DNA of 64,000 nucleotides from Agrypnia vestita (GCA_016648135.1 JADDOH010002005.1:1-64000); one strand, 5' to 3'; shown: positions 45,990-58,250, numbered from the stretch's first letter. The notes: generated by a model not told the origin, from the sequence alone. Numbers and translations: made by a program.

Positions 45990-47262
45990 ATAGTCCAATC
46001 AAATATACAGAAAGTTCTCAGGTTTGGAACATATGTACAACTTTCAACATGTTCATAATGTGTGGATATTAGGGATGGGTCGTCCACGTCCGTCCATCGA
46101 CGAGACGATCAACTAGTTGAATTCGTCAACTAGTTCATCTATTTTCAACTTTATAGATAAAAAAATAAATCTATTATAATTTTGTTTACACCACTTTTTA
46201 TTGATTTTTTACATGTTTCGGGAACAATGTTCCTTTTCTCAGATTGAGCCTTAAACTAAAGTTGACAAATAATACAGATATATTTATTTATTAATAATAT
46301 CACCACAAAGTGAAAGCCTGATTTTGAAAGATTTATTCTTCAATAAATTTCTAGATAACATCTCAAATGTAAAGTATTTTTAAATTATGTATTTATTTAT
46401 AAATTTATAGATACTAAATAAATGTAAAGATTTTTATCATTTTATTTAACTTGTATTGAAACGAATGAATTTTTCGTAATCGATTTGAGTTAGTGTAGTG
46501 ATAGTGCAACGTTTTCCAAAAAATAAGTCAGATATATTGAAAAAATTCAAACTTTGATGTCGCATATCTCCATAACTATTAATATTAGGTTATGATAGCT
46601 TTCGACTCATAATCAAGGCAGGAATATAGTCCTGCGAGGTTATTAATGTTTTCCATATAACCCTGTACACATGTAATGATATGTACCTAATATATTTTAT
46701 TATACACACATTACTGCTTTGTACTTATTTATATTTTTAATTTTTATACTCATATTTTAATGCTTAAACCCTATACTTTCACTGCTTATATATGTAGTTT
46801 ATATTTATATTTTACTGCTTACACCTGATATTGTTGTGTATACCTACTTCTTTCTTTATTATATATAGAAAGAAGTATATAAAACAATATGTAAAAGCCT
46901 ATAATGTGCGTAAACAAATAAATAATAAAATATTTCTTTTTACATATAAGCACAAGTAGCGGTTTTACTTTCCCAGAAACTATATTCCTTCGAACTTCTT
47001 TAAATTTTAAAAATTAACGTCCCGATGTTTAGATAGAACGTCCGCGACGTCCGCGTAACGAAGTTGATGCATCAACTAGTTGACGAATTCAACTAGTTGA
47101 TCGTCTCGTCGATGGACGGACGTGGACGACCCATCCCTAGTGGATATTGATGTTCTGACGATGGAATTGGTGAACGTCGCATTGTGTAGAGTGATCACTA
47201 AAGTCAGCTCGAACGGGTTGTGAGCCTTGTGTCATCATATTAGTGACAAGCCTACAACTTTG
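45990..47262 (-). repeat. Dispersed repeat, family C, copy 3, split by a hAT element
   Basis: The left part (45990-46069, catatgtacaactttcaaca...) and right part (47148-47262, gatggaattggtgaacgtcg, cattgtgtagagtgatcact) form one antisense family C copy when the hAT element and one target duplicate are removed. The order agrees with copies 2 and 4. Confidence 0.7.
46070..47139. mobile_element. Non-autonomous hAT-like element (1,070 bp), young
   Basis: The ends tagggatgggtcgtccacgt... (from 46070) and the exact inverse at 47139 match for more than 60 bp without a difference that I can see, including palindromic caactagttga words. The target duplication is perfect and 8 bp: gtggatat at 46062-46069 and 47140-47147. 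The interior is AT-rich with no transposase frame. Perfect ends plus perfect duplication imply the most recent insertion in the window. Confidence 0.92.
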
Positions 47263-48595
47263 TGATGTATTTCGCTTCTGTAATTGGGCCTCCTGGTCTG
47301 TTATAATGTATATAAAAATATTGTTAAAATAATTTGTAATCTATCTGTCAAGTAAATTCGTTAATAAATAAATAGCTTTTATCATTAACGTAGGTAGGTA
47401 ATTTGATTAAACTTTAGAATTACTAAGTGCAAGAATACAATTAAGATTTTAGAACAGTTTAAGGAATGTGGTTAATTATTTTCATATTCTTCCGAAAAAC
47501 GGTGTTTCACTCCGTTATCTATGCAGTTCAGATTCGTTATTCGTCGATAAAAATATAATATTATTGCAACTTAAAAATTAGGTTTATTTTATTTATGATA
47601 AAAATCTTCAGGAATGTATGCAAATAAATATAAACAATTTACGAGGATGTATTTTGAGTAAAATGATTTTTGAGAATATTTCAATTTACAGCCGACATTG
47701 ACAAATATTATGTATGGTATATTTTAATATAATTTCTAATAGTTACCTATAACCTATAGTAGTATGTTAATTTTTTTTTTAATTTTGACTAGATTTTTAT
47801 CAAAGCAGCTGTTAGGTATATCTACATAATAATTGAAGAGTTTCTTAGTAATATGATTATAAATAAATTCATATAGGTATATTTTTATAAATATTCTTAT
47901 GTATTCCTACAACTTCTTATAAATCCTTATTAATTCATGTAAATAAATAAATTCTATGTTTTTTATTTGTACATATTGTATTTATTTGTTCTTTCTGTCA
48001 AGCTGCGTAATGTTTGTTGCCAAGTGAGTCCAAAAAATATTGTTTAATTTATGCATAAATCTACATTTTTTTACATATTACGCAACTAAAATCATTTCCA
48101 CTAAATAATTCCTTGTTATTATTTTTTAATGTACCTTCATGTACATGTATGTAAAAAAAATTAAACCTGCTCTCTCTTTATAATAAATAAAATAAATTGT
48201 TTTAAGGTTTCCTTCAAAATTATACGAGCACTGACGCAATTTAAACATTCTAATTTATTTGAAATCATAAACCTAAAAATTGCATGAAATCGAAGGTTGA
48301 TTATTTTTTTCAATGAATTCAAGCAGAAGCTTTGTTTGTATTTCTGGATGCAGGCGAAATGTATGTTTTAATTCTTATTTTGACAAAATGCATAAAATTT
48401 TAGTTAAAGTAACCTTCAAAAATTATGTATGTACTCACACAGTTTAATCAACGTTGACACTGTTGTTTTGTCCTATTAAATGGTCGGGACATCTGCCGAA
48501 CATTACGGGTGAAAATTTCCCTGCGTAATGGGAAGAGTTACATAAAATATGTGGCATGTGGAACAAAGAGAAACATCATTATTGGAGTGGCGGCG
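47263..48595. other. AT-rich interval
   Basis: No gene recognised. A GC-balanced patch lies at 48480-48560. Confidence 0.4.
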
Positions 48596-48693
48596 TAATC
48601 AACTGGATGGTGGCGGAGGGGGTGGTTGGTGAGGGGGGGCGGGGCCAAGCGGGCCGGGGGGAGGGGGGAGGGGGTGGGATGGCAGGGATGGCG
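48596..48693 (+). repeat. G-rich tract with strong G-quadruplex potential
   Basis: About 100 bp with many runs of three to seven G on the + strand (ggagggggtggttggtgagg, gggggcgggg, ggggggagggggg, gtgggatggcaggg). Four or more G-runs with short loops occur several times over. The Pro-rich minus-strand frame is a by-product. Confidence 0.85.
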
Positions 48694-48894
48694 CAGGCCG
48701 GAGCGGTTGTTGACAAATGAAGAGGACGCATTCGTTTTTGTTGCGGATTTCCATTATGCGATTTTGATTTCTTATCATGTTTTAATTTCACACTTAACAG
48801 GTAAAAATATATTAACGTTGTTAACGATAAAAATAATATTTTCTTTTTTGATGAAAACTTATTTTATTGCGAAGTTAAAGTGACGTCCAGTGCA
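48694..48894. other. AT-rich interval
   Basis: Nothing recognised. Confidence 0.35.
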
Positions 48895-49061
48895 GATACA
48901 TTTGGGCGAAGCAACTCCAGAAACTGTGTGAGAAAAGGATTGGACCACAATGGACGGACCCCGCACAACTAGCGCCAGACAGGGAGGGATGAAGCCACCT
49001 TGTCGATGCAGTGGGTCCGCAAACCCAAATAGGACAAGGGAAGAAGATAATGATGAAGAAG
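48895..49061 (+). mobile_element. LINE ORF2 C-terminal tail
   Basis: Frames read KRIGPQWTDPAQLAPDRE then, after a frameshift, HLVDAVGPQTQIGQGKK. The pattern G..W.d...LA.DR..WR.LV.A.. is the C-terminus of several insect LINE proteins. The tail ends in a gaagaagataatgatgaaga run. Confidence 0.6.
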
Positions 49062-49880
49062 AGTTAAAGATGGTTGGGTTGTGTGGAGTGTATGGGCGAG
49101 GAGATGATGTGAAAAATAATAGTCATGAGGCGGAGCTAAAGGCTTAATGAACAGAGGGCGTCCGCGAAGGACCTTACATGATCAAGTTAACCAAATATTT
49201 ATTTATTTATTAATTAATTAATTAATTTATTTATTTATTTATTTAATACACGGTACAACGTACCATTAAAAAAACAATGTATATAATGATATTTAGATTG
49301 ATAGGTAATAATAAAAAAAGGAGATAAGGTATAATTCTATCAAAAACAATTAATAAAGTGATATATAAAGAAAAATAAAACATTAAGTGAATAACATAAA
49401 GTATGACAAAATTACATCAAATGAAATAAAATCAAATATGAAAGTCAACAATCAATAAAACTACAACAAATTAAAATAATTATGTCTGAAATTCAAGAAG
49501 CAACAAAATTACAACAAAATGAAATAATTGTAAACAAATCAAATCTGAAACTCAAGAAGCAATAAAAATGACAGTAAAATAAAATGAAATGTAAAATTCA
49601 AAAATCTAAAAACAAGAGAGAGACATGACATCAATAACTAATTATAAACGACCAAATTCGTCCAGAAGAGCTTTCTTGTAGGCGGCTAGAGTTTCCGAAA
49701 AAACATCCGATAGGTAGCCATATTGGAGGATGGCTCTTTTTATAACTTCAAAAACCGAGAACCATGCATTGGAAGATATATGAATATAGATAGGGAAAAT
49801 TGATGCGCCAGGACCAAAGAGTATGGCGTTCTATCCTCTTTGCCTATCACTGCGTGGTGGTTGTTAGTAAGTTCTATAAT
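49062..49880 (+). mobile_element. RTE-like LINE tail (family R), interrupted by a nested LINE
   Basis: The first part (49062-49194) corresponds to the WFGHVERMNEERM...GRPQKTWHDQV region (here gagggcgtccgcgaaggacc, then catgatcaagtt). The second part (49725-49880) corresponds to EDGP...RRVWRSILSAYPC (here gagtatggcgttctatcctc, then tttgcctatcactgc). Removing 49200-49719 and one duplicate of atatt joins them in the order seen at 57.7 kb. Frames are broken. Confidence 0.7.
49200..49719 (-). mobile_element. Nested 5'-truncated LINE with (TTTA)n tail
   Basis: On the minus strand a short coding end reads GYLSDVFSETLAAYKKALLD then EFGRL and stop (about 49719-49640). A 400-bp A-rich 3' UTR and an (aaat)n/(ttaa)n tail follow at 49199-49244. 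The flanking atatt pair (49195-49199 and 49720-49724) is a plausible 5-bp target duplication. I cannot name the clade from this little protein. Confidence 0.6.
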
Positions 49881-51385
49881 ATTTTAAACAATCCTGCCTT
49901 AAACTGTAAAGTAAACTCAACCGTTCGAAGCAACAGCCTAAATGAACAACTTAATATTATTGACGTCGCGATTTACCGAACCTAATTTATTTATTTGTTT
50001 AAAAATCCGGCTCTCTAAATTATTTATTTGTTTAAAAATCCAGCTCTACGCAAGCATTTTACTAATTTTGATTTATTATTAACCATTTTTTTTTCGCTGG
50101 ATGAATTCATATGAACGACTGTATCTAAGATGAATAAATAGGTGTGTGGAATTCTAATGAAGTCGTTTCTGCTGTTCATGTTATTTTAATGTTTAAAAAC
50201 TTACTTTGATTTCCTGCATATGCGAGATGATTCTACGCTAAGATAAGTAGCGCTAGTAATAGTGACCAAATTACTAAATAAATAATTCATATTTTTTACC
50301 ATGTTGACAAGATAATTTTTTTAGAACCCATAAAGGTCATTTTTACGTTTCGTTGAATGTTCGAAAAGCCACAACCCAGCATGTTGTATATTCTTACACC
50401 TGACAGGTAGGTAAACAAATTATTTGTAACCAATACGGCACCTACCTAAAATTTGAATAAAAAAATACATAAACGGTCTCAGTTCCTACCCATACAAAAT
50501 ACAAATTTCCTTATATATTACTCACACAGGTACGTGCACAGACACGGCCACACATATGAACTCGAATTTATCAAATTATATTTTTATATTTTGTTTGATT
50601 TTGTATCTGCAATGTTCCCGATGAGCAAAATGGAAAGGAGACAAAAGAGGAACACTTGACTCGACTTAGCTATGGGATCGGATTTGTAATTTCGATTTAA
50701 ATTCTTAATCTCTTAGAGAATTTGTGGCTGCATAAAATCTTACAAAGACAATTAACTGGAATTAAAAAGTAAAATTAGAAAAGCATCATTAAAACATTTC
50801 AAACTGCATAGAAACGAGAGAAGATTGGTCGAAAAACAATTCTAATGGTAAATTGTAATTTTCCTCAGTATGTTAAATTAAATTATACCTGTATGGTTAA
50901 ACCGATGAACGGCTTTCGGTATATGAAATATAAACATGATTGAATCTGCAAACTTACTAGAGAATTATGGCCTATTTGTACCAAAAAATTGTTTGCGTAA
51001 TAGAGGTCATGCATTATCCTATGTCCCAAAATACAGAATGTATAATAAATAGGCACTTTTATCGAACGAACTGACCATGTCGAAGTATTAAAATAACAGC
51101 CTATAAATGCTTCCATATAAATAGAGAAATCTGTCAATAAATAAATAGATTAAATTTTTTGTCCTAAGATAGGGGAAATGTTTTTATAAAAACAGGCCAC
51201 GGCGTTGAAATTTTACATATAAACAACAGATGCCTAGACCTATATATGAGGCCACGATCTCACCCGAAAACAGATGTCTTTGTATATTTTATTTTGTTAC
51301 TAGCTGTAACCCGTCAAAAATTACGGAACATTTATTCGCGTCTTTGCTAAGCCCTAGTATATATTTATACCACCCTTTGGCTGTC
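49881..51385. other. AT-rich interval
   Basis: No gene recognised. A tandem pair of an aaattatttatttgtttaaa-like block (about 49984-50042) is visible. Confidence 0.4.
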
Positions 51386-51556
51386 TATGGACAGGCGGCC
51401 GTAGTAAAATGGGTTAATCGACCGGTTCGGGTTTGGTGGCCCAGGGTTCAAGCCCCATCTCCGGTCGTTACTTAAGCCTTAAATTCGAACAAAATTACGG
51501 ACGTTACACAAAGTTACGACGACGAACAGACAACGAAATTATTAACGGTCGGCGTT
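51386..51556 (+). mobile_element. SINE-like element, family B, copy 2
   Basis: Shares with the 22.3-kb copy: aggcggccg at the head, ggcccagggttcaagcccc (box B-like), aattcgaacaaaattacgg, acgttacacaaagttacg and gacagacgaac/acaacgaaattatta. Confidence 0.7.
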
Positions 51557-53708
51557 AAATTAATTAATATGGTTTATAAAAAAATTGTTGGTTTGTTTTT
51601 CAACTAAGAACAGATTTCACCTAAGTACAAGTATCTAATCGATACTGATTAGCAATTGTGCATTTATTGCATTCATGTGTTCATCACAGCATTTAATATA
51701 CAATTTTGTGTACAATAACATGTACCAATAAAATAAAGAAAAACAACCACTGTAGCTTTTTGATGAATGCCGTGTTGTCCCTGGATAAGAAGGCAAAGAG
51801 AAGAAAGACTTGAAGATGTGGATTCGAATATTTTCTAAAGATAAATTAATTATCTTGGCTCTCTTACAATTCAGCGTACTTTATCAATTATAAAATTTAA
51901 ATAAAATAATCGTACTATTTAGATAATATTTTTCGCTGTAAATTTGAGAGTGCATATTTAAAATATCTTGCAAATTAATTAAAATACATATTTTACATTA
52001 AATCATTTCTTATAGACCTAAAAATATTAATGTAGTCCAAACGATCAAACATTTCGATTCGTAATTTAGTTTAAAAACGACTAAAGTAGAAGAACTTCCA
52101 GTTAATAGTATTGGGGTAAAACGAAAAATATAATATTGGATGAGAAAAGAGAATTCAGGGAAAAGATTTTTCCATATTTCCGTTGAAAACCTTTGAGATT
52201 CCTTCTCCAGAGAAGTAAAGGTGCTTCAGTTGGAGGTGAGTTCTACTCAATACTTGGCACAATTCCAAAAAAGACTTTATGGAAACAGCAGCCGTAATAA
52301 CATGCTACATCTGGGAACCTTTTCTGAATCTTCTTTACTCAGAAACATTCCCACTTTATGTTGATAACATTGATATTCAAATGTTTTTTCGTAATACTTC
52401 TTAATATTCCAATTAATTTAAAATACAATTCAAAACAAGGTTGTTTTACTATTGTGTGAAATCGATCACGGATTTTCACTGCTGCCAAAGTATGATTTTT
52501 TTTTTTTAAATTTCTCATTTGCCGGAATATGCTCTACCGTGCTTTATATGAAAACAACTGGCGCACTAATTGGAGAGATATTGAGTTTATATAAAACATT
52601 TGAATTGTACAGACCCTATATTTATTCTGCAAATGTGTTTTATTTATTTTCTTACGTAATCATAATATTCAAAAAATCCATATATTCATTTAATCAGCCT
52701 ACCTGAGAGCCTGAAAGTTGGGTAGAAATTTTTTGACTTTTTACTAGGAGGTCTTATTTTTATTATTTATAAATTATTTATTTAGTATTAATAGATAATT
52801 TTTATAATTTATTTATATTAAAGGCTGCCAAGCTGGTTAAACTCCGTTACGATTATTAGATTGTAGGCTTTTGTAAAGTTACACATTTTTAAAAAGTTCA
52901 CTATTTTTCCATCTAAATACTTTTTTCAGAGGTACGCAGAAAGATTAAACCAACTTTTCATATATAACACTTTATTTTATATTGATTTCATGACTGTATT
53001 TTGTCATTTTTTAAAAATTATCAGCATTTCACGATCGTGGGGTCATTTTCAAACTTCATATTCATGAACAAAAAATGACCTACGCTGTCATTTTTATTCT
53101 TCAAACAATTAATAAAATAAAATTATAATATTAATCAACATTTTATAAAGTCGAGTATGTGGTAAAAATATACTGTATGCTATCCAAAGTAAACATAAAA
53201 TTTAACATAATACGTACAGATGCGAGAGTATCAGTTTTTTTAAATTATTATTTTATAGATAATTACATTTTTTTTACAATAAAGATAGTGACAGTTTTTT
53301 CAATGGTATTTCTCTTATACATTAATAGAATAACTCATGAATAGGAGAGGAGTATCATTATATTTTAAATAAATTGAATAGAAAGTAGTACATTCTACAT
53401 AGTAGTACATTCTTAGATATGGTATGTACCTATATATAAGAAGAAAAAAAACTAATATGCGTTAATCATAATATAATTATGTGATAAAACAGTAAAATAA
53501 AGTAATAGTAAGCAAAAAATTAAAAAATGTATATATTAAAGAGAAAAATAATGGAAAATTTTAAACAAAGTTAATAACCGTATGCAGTATAAATAATATT
53601 AAATTCAAAACTATCTATTATTAAAAAAATATTCTAAAGAATTATATAATAAAATGTATACACAATTAAAAATAAGTAAGTAGATTACGTATATAATAAA
53701 ATAAAAAT
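51557..53708. other. AT-rich interval
   Basis: No gene recognised in about 2.1 kb. Short mixed patches occur at 52180-52340. Confidence 0.4.
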
Positions 53709-54235
53709 TTATTTAACTCTGAGGGTGTTTTTTAATATTTTTCTTAAAGGTCTCATATTTTTTTTAATCCTCATTTTAACAGGTAATTCGTTAATCCATT
53801 TCACACCTCTAAATGTATGACGATGCTGAGCAGTTGTGGTATGTATTACAGGGATATGTAATTTACCAAGTGTTATGTTTCTGCTACTTGATACTGTTTG
53901 GATCAGTTCGTTATTACTGTGGAAATTTTTATAATGTTGAAGAATGCAATTTTGTTTGTAAATATTTTGTAATTTGGAGAGTTGAAATTTATTAAAAAAA
54001 GTCTAAAGTTGGATAATCATTAGGTTTTTTTAAGAATGATTTTTATAATCAATTTTTGGGCAACTTCTAAAGATTTCAATGTAGTTTTGAATGCATTACT
54101 CCGTGAGATAATACCATATTGTATAACTGACTGGACTAATGCATAACATAGTGTTTTTAACCATTTTTTCCTAAAATATTTCTTATTTTTAAAATACATA
54201 TATGAGTTTTCTTCTTTTTTCCACAGTTTTATCGA
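53709..54235 (-). mobile_element. Jockey-like LINE C-terminus
   Basis: The minus-strand frames read LCYALVQSVIQYGIIS and LKSLEVAQKLIIKIILKKPN, then LQNIYKQNCILQHYKN, ITLGKLHIPVIHTTTAQHRH and FRGVKWINELPVKMRIKKN, ending at a stop (53709-53711). The order matches the family at 42.2 kb (YGII.WGGS..., LLK.P., ...LP.elk...). It has two or more frameshifts. Confidence 0.8.
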
Positions 54236-54973
54236 TTTGTATATTCCATTTAATATTATGCATTAGTCGAGTAAGTATTAAAATAATCTTTTTTAATTAT
54301 AATATTTTTTTTGTCTTTAACCTAATTTAGTTCATTCCTTATAAAATATGTTGTGAGTTGCGATATCAAACATTTTGATATATATTTAGAAGTTTCATAT
54401 CATATTTATAGAAGTTTCATCATTCTATCGTGATATTTGGCACACGTATTCAGGGTAATTTATATAGACATCACATATATTGATTCAACAAATGTCTGTT
54501 TACGGCTAGTTAAAAAAAGTTAAATCCTTAATTTTTGACAAAAAAGTTTAAACATGCAAAATAAATTTTATCATCTATGTAAACATGTATTTTTTTAACG
54601 AGTCGCTCGTGGTGTCTCCTAGCCATTAGATTCATTTGGATTAATGTCTCTGGAACACTGTAGGTATATGAAATATGTTTATTAGAACATTAGTATATTT
54701 ATCTGTGTTGCAATTGTTTCATTACATTATTTTTTGCAATTTATTAAGAACATACATGTCAAATTATACAAATGAATTATATCATTTTTAAAGCTGTCGA
54801 TATAAATAGTACTACAATTCTTGGTGTACTTTATTATGCTCGTAATACCACATTGGAGATAATTAAACTCATAATGACATATTGACATTTCAGGCATAAA
54901 TCGTATAGACAATGGACTAAAGATTATACTTATTGAGTGAAATATTTATTTTTATTATTTATTATTTTATTTA
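54236..54973. other. AT-rich interval
   Basis: Nothing recognised. Confidence 0.4.
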
Positions 54974-55136
54974 CGCTTTAACAGGCCAAGAGGCTTAATT
55001 ACAGGGGCGAAACACATCAAAAAACACCCAGGCTTGAGTAGATCATATAGATTAATTGTGACCTCACCGGTAATCGAACCCTGAACCCTCGGTGTGAAAA
55101 GCCAGTGTCATACTCACTGGGCTACGAGGGCCGCCA
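54974..55136 (-). mobile_element. tRNA-derived SINE-like element, family C-SINE, single copy
   Basis: On the minus strand the head reads ggcggccctcgtagcccagt (box A-like), gagtatgacactggctttt, then gggttcgattaccggtga (box B). The body reads gtcacaattaatctatatga, tctactcaagcctgggtg and gtttcgcccctgtaattaag. The tRNA-like head is clear. Only one copy is in this window. Confidence 0.65.
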
Positions 55137-55639
55137 AAGAGATAAATAAACATATTTTTCCATGAAAATGTTAAACTAAAATTATTTATGAAATAATAGT
55201 AAAACTAAGCGTTAGATCTTTTAAGCCCCAGATATTTAAAAGTTAACTCACTTAAGTTGTTTAGTGTCAACTTAATTGTGAAACTCGTTCAACTTAATCA
55301 ACAATTTAAATGTTAATTTAAACCTGCAGTATTTTCTAGTACACGCAGTTAGAAAAAATGTTCACGCTATGGCGTGGTGAATTTCATATTAAGCGGAGAA
55401 TGAAAGAGATTTAATGGGTTTAATATAATAAATCATTCTATTATTGCAGCTTTCATAAAGTTGGTATTGGTCTGGCGATAGTGACGCCACCTTTTGCTAC
55501 GTTGTTTACTGAGGGCTCAGATTAGCGGATCGTTAGCGCCAGGGCCAGGGGGTGAAACTTTCACGAAGGCAATGCAAAAAAAAAAATGGACAATAGCCTC
55601 TTTCTAAAGCAAAAGTTAATTTTTTTTATTTAGTTGGTC
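55137..55639. other. Interval without recognised gene
   Basis: AT-rich with a GC-balanced patch at 55455-55560 of unknown nature. Confidence 0.4.
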
Positions 55640-55866
55640 GACAATCCTTCATGTTAAACGAAAAAATGAGGCGAGAATCGTAAGCAAGATATAAGACGTT
55701 GTGTTGACGGCACCAGAAATAGAGAACAGCTGCGGAAGATTTGGCATGACCAGGTAAACTAAATACTGTAAAATGGTCCAGTCACAAGCCTCCAACATTA
55801 ATGAGCTTGCATGAGAAGATGTATGAATGTGCGATCCATACTGTTTGCCCACTATTTCCATTGAGA
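55640..55866 (+). mobile_element. RTE-like LINE tail (family R), plus-strand copy
   Basis: Words in order: ggcaccagaaatagagaaca (GNRNRG region), atttggcatgaccaggt (TWHDQV), atggtccagtcac (DGPVK), tgcatgagaagatgtatgaa (CMRRCMNV), gatccatactgtttgccca (RSILSAY). Frameshifted and 5'-truncated. Confidence 0.75.
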
Positions 55867-57677
55867 ATATGTAAGATAATTCTTATTTTATATATCTACA
55901 ATAGTTTACGGTAGTGCGAGATTTCCTTCAATGAGTTATACTAAACTGACTGTGGGGTGTGACGTTTAGAAACCCTTGGATAGCAATGCGCACTGACATC
56001 TCAATTTTGACGCAATTAAACATTCGAGATAGACTTCCCACGATCGGTCTGAGATAAATTTTCTTATATTTCGAAAGAGAAGGTAATCTAGAGAAGCTGA
56101 AAGTGATCAAAAGTTGTAAGGCTAGAGAGAAAAGCCGATCAAAGACGATACTGACTATCCTATTGGAACTGGTACCCGTACTCCTGGCTGCAGATAATCG
56201 AGAAAAATCGTTGAACACAGCAGCAGACCACAAACCGGGAGGCGTGATTCCCGGTTATGGTCAAGGAAACCGATTGGAGACGACGAAGAAAACGAATGAA
56301 GAAAAAAAACGTTATAAAATATCTTAAAATTCCAGGATCTTCAATCGAATTCGAGAAACGAAATATCTTCGGATAAACTACACAAACCTTAGATGGAAGA
56401 ATATTAGTATAAACAGAGGTTCTTTCATTGTTAATTATCTTTATTCAAGTAAATGAATTTGACATCATAATTTTCATATACTGCTCATTCCGCACAGATT
56501 CATCCTAGAGAGACGAGAAGCTCATTTTTTTATACGTATTTAAGTTCACGATAAATAAATAAAATATAAATTTCATTTACGTTTTTAAATCGGCATTTAT
56601 TGTGCAATTAGTAGTATTAAAGTAATTAGTAAACCATAATTTAACATGGCTTTTATATGGTAAGGGTGTGTATATCACAATATTAGCCATATATCAGAAT
56701 TAATTATTAATAATGTTTGATATGCCCACTTCAAAGGATTGCAGTGCCAGCAGCCTTTTAGAGAAAAATGTTCGATTATTACTTCCTTTCTTTTAACTCG
56801 TGGCGTCTGCTTGCTTGTTTCCTTGACGAAAAAACTTTGGATCGATTTTTAACCCTTTTCCCGCGATCCAATCGAGCTGAAACTTTGCAATCAGACTAGT
56901 GGTGACGATCAAAAAGATCTATCAAATTTTCGTTAAAAATTTTTATGATTAAAGTATAATTTTGGATTTTTAGAAATTTTAATAGTTTTTTCAAATTGGA
57001 ATCATTACAAAAGTTTGATTACTACCAACGGCGGCCTGATAACGTCACGGAATATTTAAAATTTGAATGACTCCGTCGGTAGGTATAATAGGTACTTCAC
57101 TATGAATTTCGAAAATTTATGACAATTGTTTCACTTCTGTTTTTTGGAAAGAAATCAAATAATAAAGAGATATTTTTAGAGATTTTTGATATAGATATTT
57201 GTCTAGACATGTTTCATTTTCAGTCAATCAATTATTCAATTACATGATGTTAAACTTAATTTACAAAGAAAGGGAGTAAAATAAAAATTTGGTTTGTAAG
57301 GCTTAGTTTTTTTAATATTGTATTTCATAAAATTTGTAGAGGTTAATTAACTTTCATTTATAAATAATGGTGGTGATTTGTATTTAATAGCTAGTTTTGG
57401 TACGTTTCATACACTAAATATTTTTACGTGATCTTATGCACTGCCGCTCTCTGAATTATACTCCATCATCATGTCTCGTAGCGCAAGGCTGTTTTAGAGC
57501 AGTGCCTGTTGTTTTTCCACGGGTCGGTCCAACGGGTGAAGATCTTCCTCTTCATCTCCGTCGTTAGATGTGAATTCTCTAAAGTGTGCTCTCTTTTCGC
57601 AAGAGTAGCAAAATAATTATTTCTCTTTTGAAATTTGAAAATCTACTCTTGAATATAGTTCTTGTAGAATCGAGACG
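55867..57677. other. Interval with two unassigned blocks
   Basis: Block 55925-56330 is GC-balanced and open on both strands (74 codons on + from 56103, 101 codons on minus from 56233), with no recognised family. Block 56760-57080 contains words such as gatcgatttttaaccctttt and caatcgagctgaaactttgc that have the look of a DNA-transposon or Helitron relic, but I could not find its ends. Confidence 0.35.
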
Positions 57678-57955
57678 TAACTAACTAACTAACTAACCAT
57701 CACGCCGTTTCTCTGCAGGGGTAGGCAGAGAGGATTGAACGCCACACTCTTCTTTCCTGGCACACCACTTTTGCTTCGGCCACATTCATACATCTTCTCA
57801 TACACGTTCTACGGTTGTTGCGGCTTTTAACAGGGCCATCCTCAAATACTTGTAGTACCTGATCGTGCCAGGTCTTTTGCGGACGCCCTCTATTCCTGTT
57901 GCCTTCAACATTCGCCTCATATATTTTCTTAACCATCCTTTCCTCGTTCATACGT
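57678..57955 (-). mobile_element. RTE-like LINE tail (family R), best copy, with (TTAG)n end
   Basis: One uninterrupted minus-strand frame reads NEERMVKKIYEANVEGNRNR, GRPQKTWHDQVLQVFEDGPV, RNNRRTCMRRCMNV and RRVWRSILSAYPCRE, then stops. The GRPxKTWxDQV and RVWRSILSAYP motifs are the family reference. The 3' end is (ttag)n, seen on + as taactaactaactaactaac at 57678-57697. It is truncated at about 57955 just before the LRWFGHVER part seen at 20.0 kb. Confidence 0.88.
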
Positions 57956-58079
57956 TGTATATTTATATTATTTTGTATTACTATTATTTACTAAGACAAA
58001 TTAAAGAAGTCTCACAGAGAAACAGCTACTTAAATTGGGAAAAATAAATATAAGTACTTATAGGGAGGCCCAGGGTTTA
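57956..58079. other. AT-rich interval
   Basis: Nothing recognised. Confidence 0.35.
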
Positions 58080-58250
58080 TGGTATATATGAGCTGGATTA
58101 AGTGATTACTTTACACAATGCAACGTTCACCAATTCCACCGTAAGAATATCCAAATGTTATCAAATTTTTGAAAGTTGTATATGTGTAAGTTGTATATAG
58201 ATTTAGCTAGAGACATCTATGGTCCTTCCCACGGTATAAAGCATTTTAAT
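58080..58250 (+). repeat. Dispersed repeat, family C, copy 4
   Basis: Reads tatgagctggattaagtgat, tactttacacaatgcaacgt, tcaccaattccaccgtaaga, atccaaatgttatc, gaaagttgtatatgtg and gacatctatggtcc. It is the least interrupted family C copy and shows the pre-insertion form of the site used by the 46-kb hAT element (atatccaaat, reverse atttggatat). Confidence 0.65.

Noticed and set aside
48579..48791. Pro-rich minus-strand frame
   Set aside because: It is the complement of the G-rich tract; no other evidence of coding.
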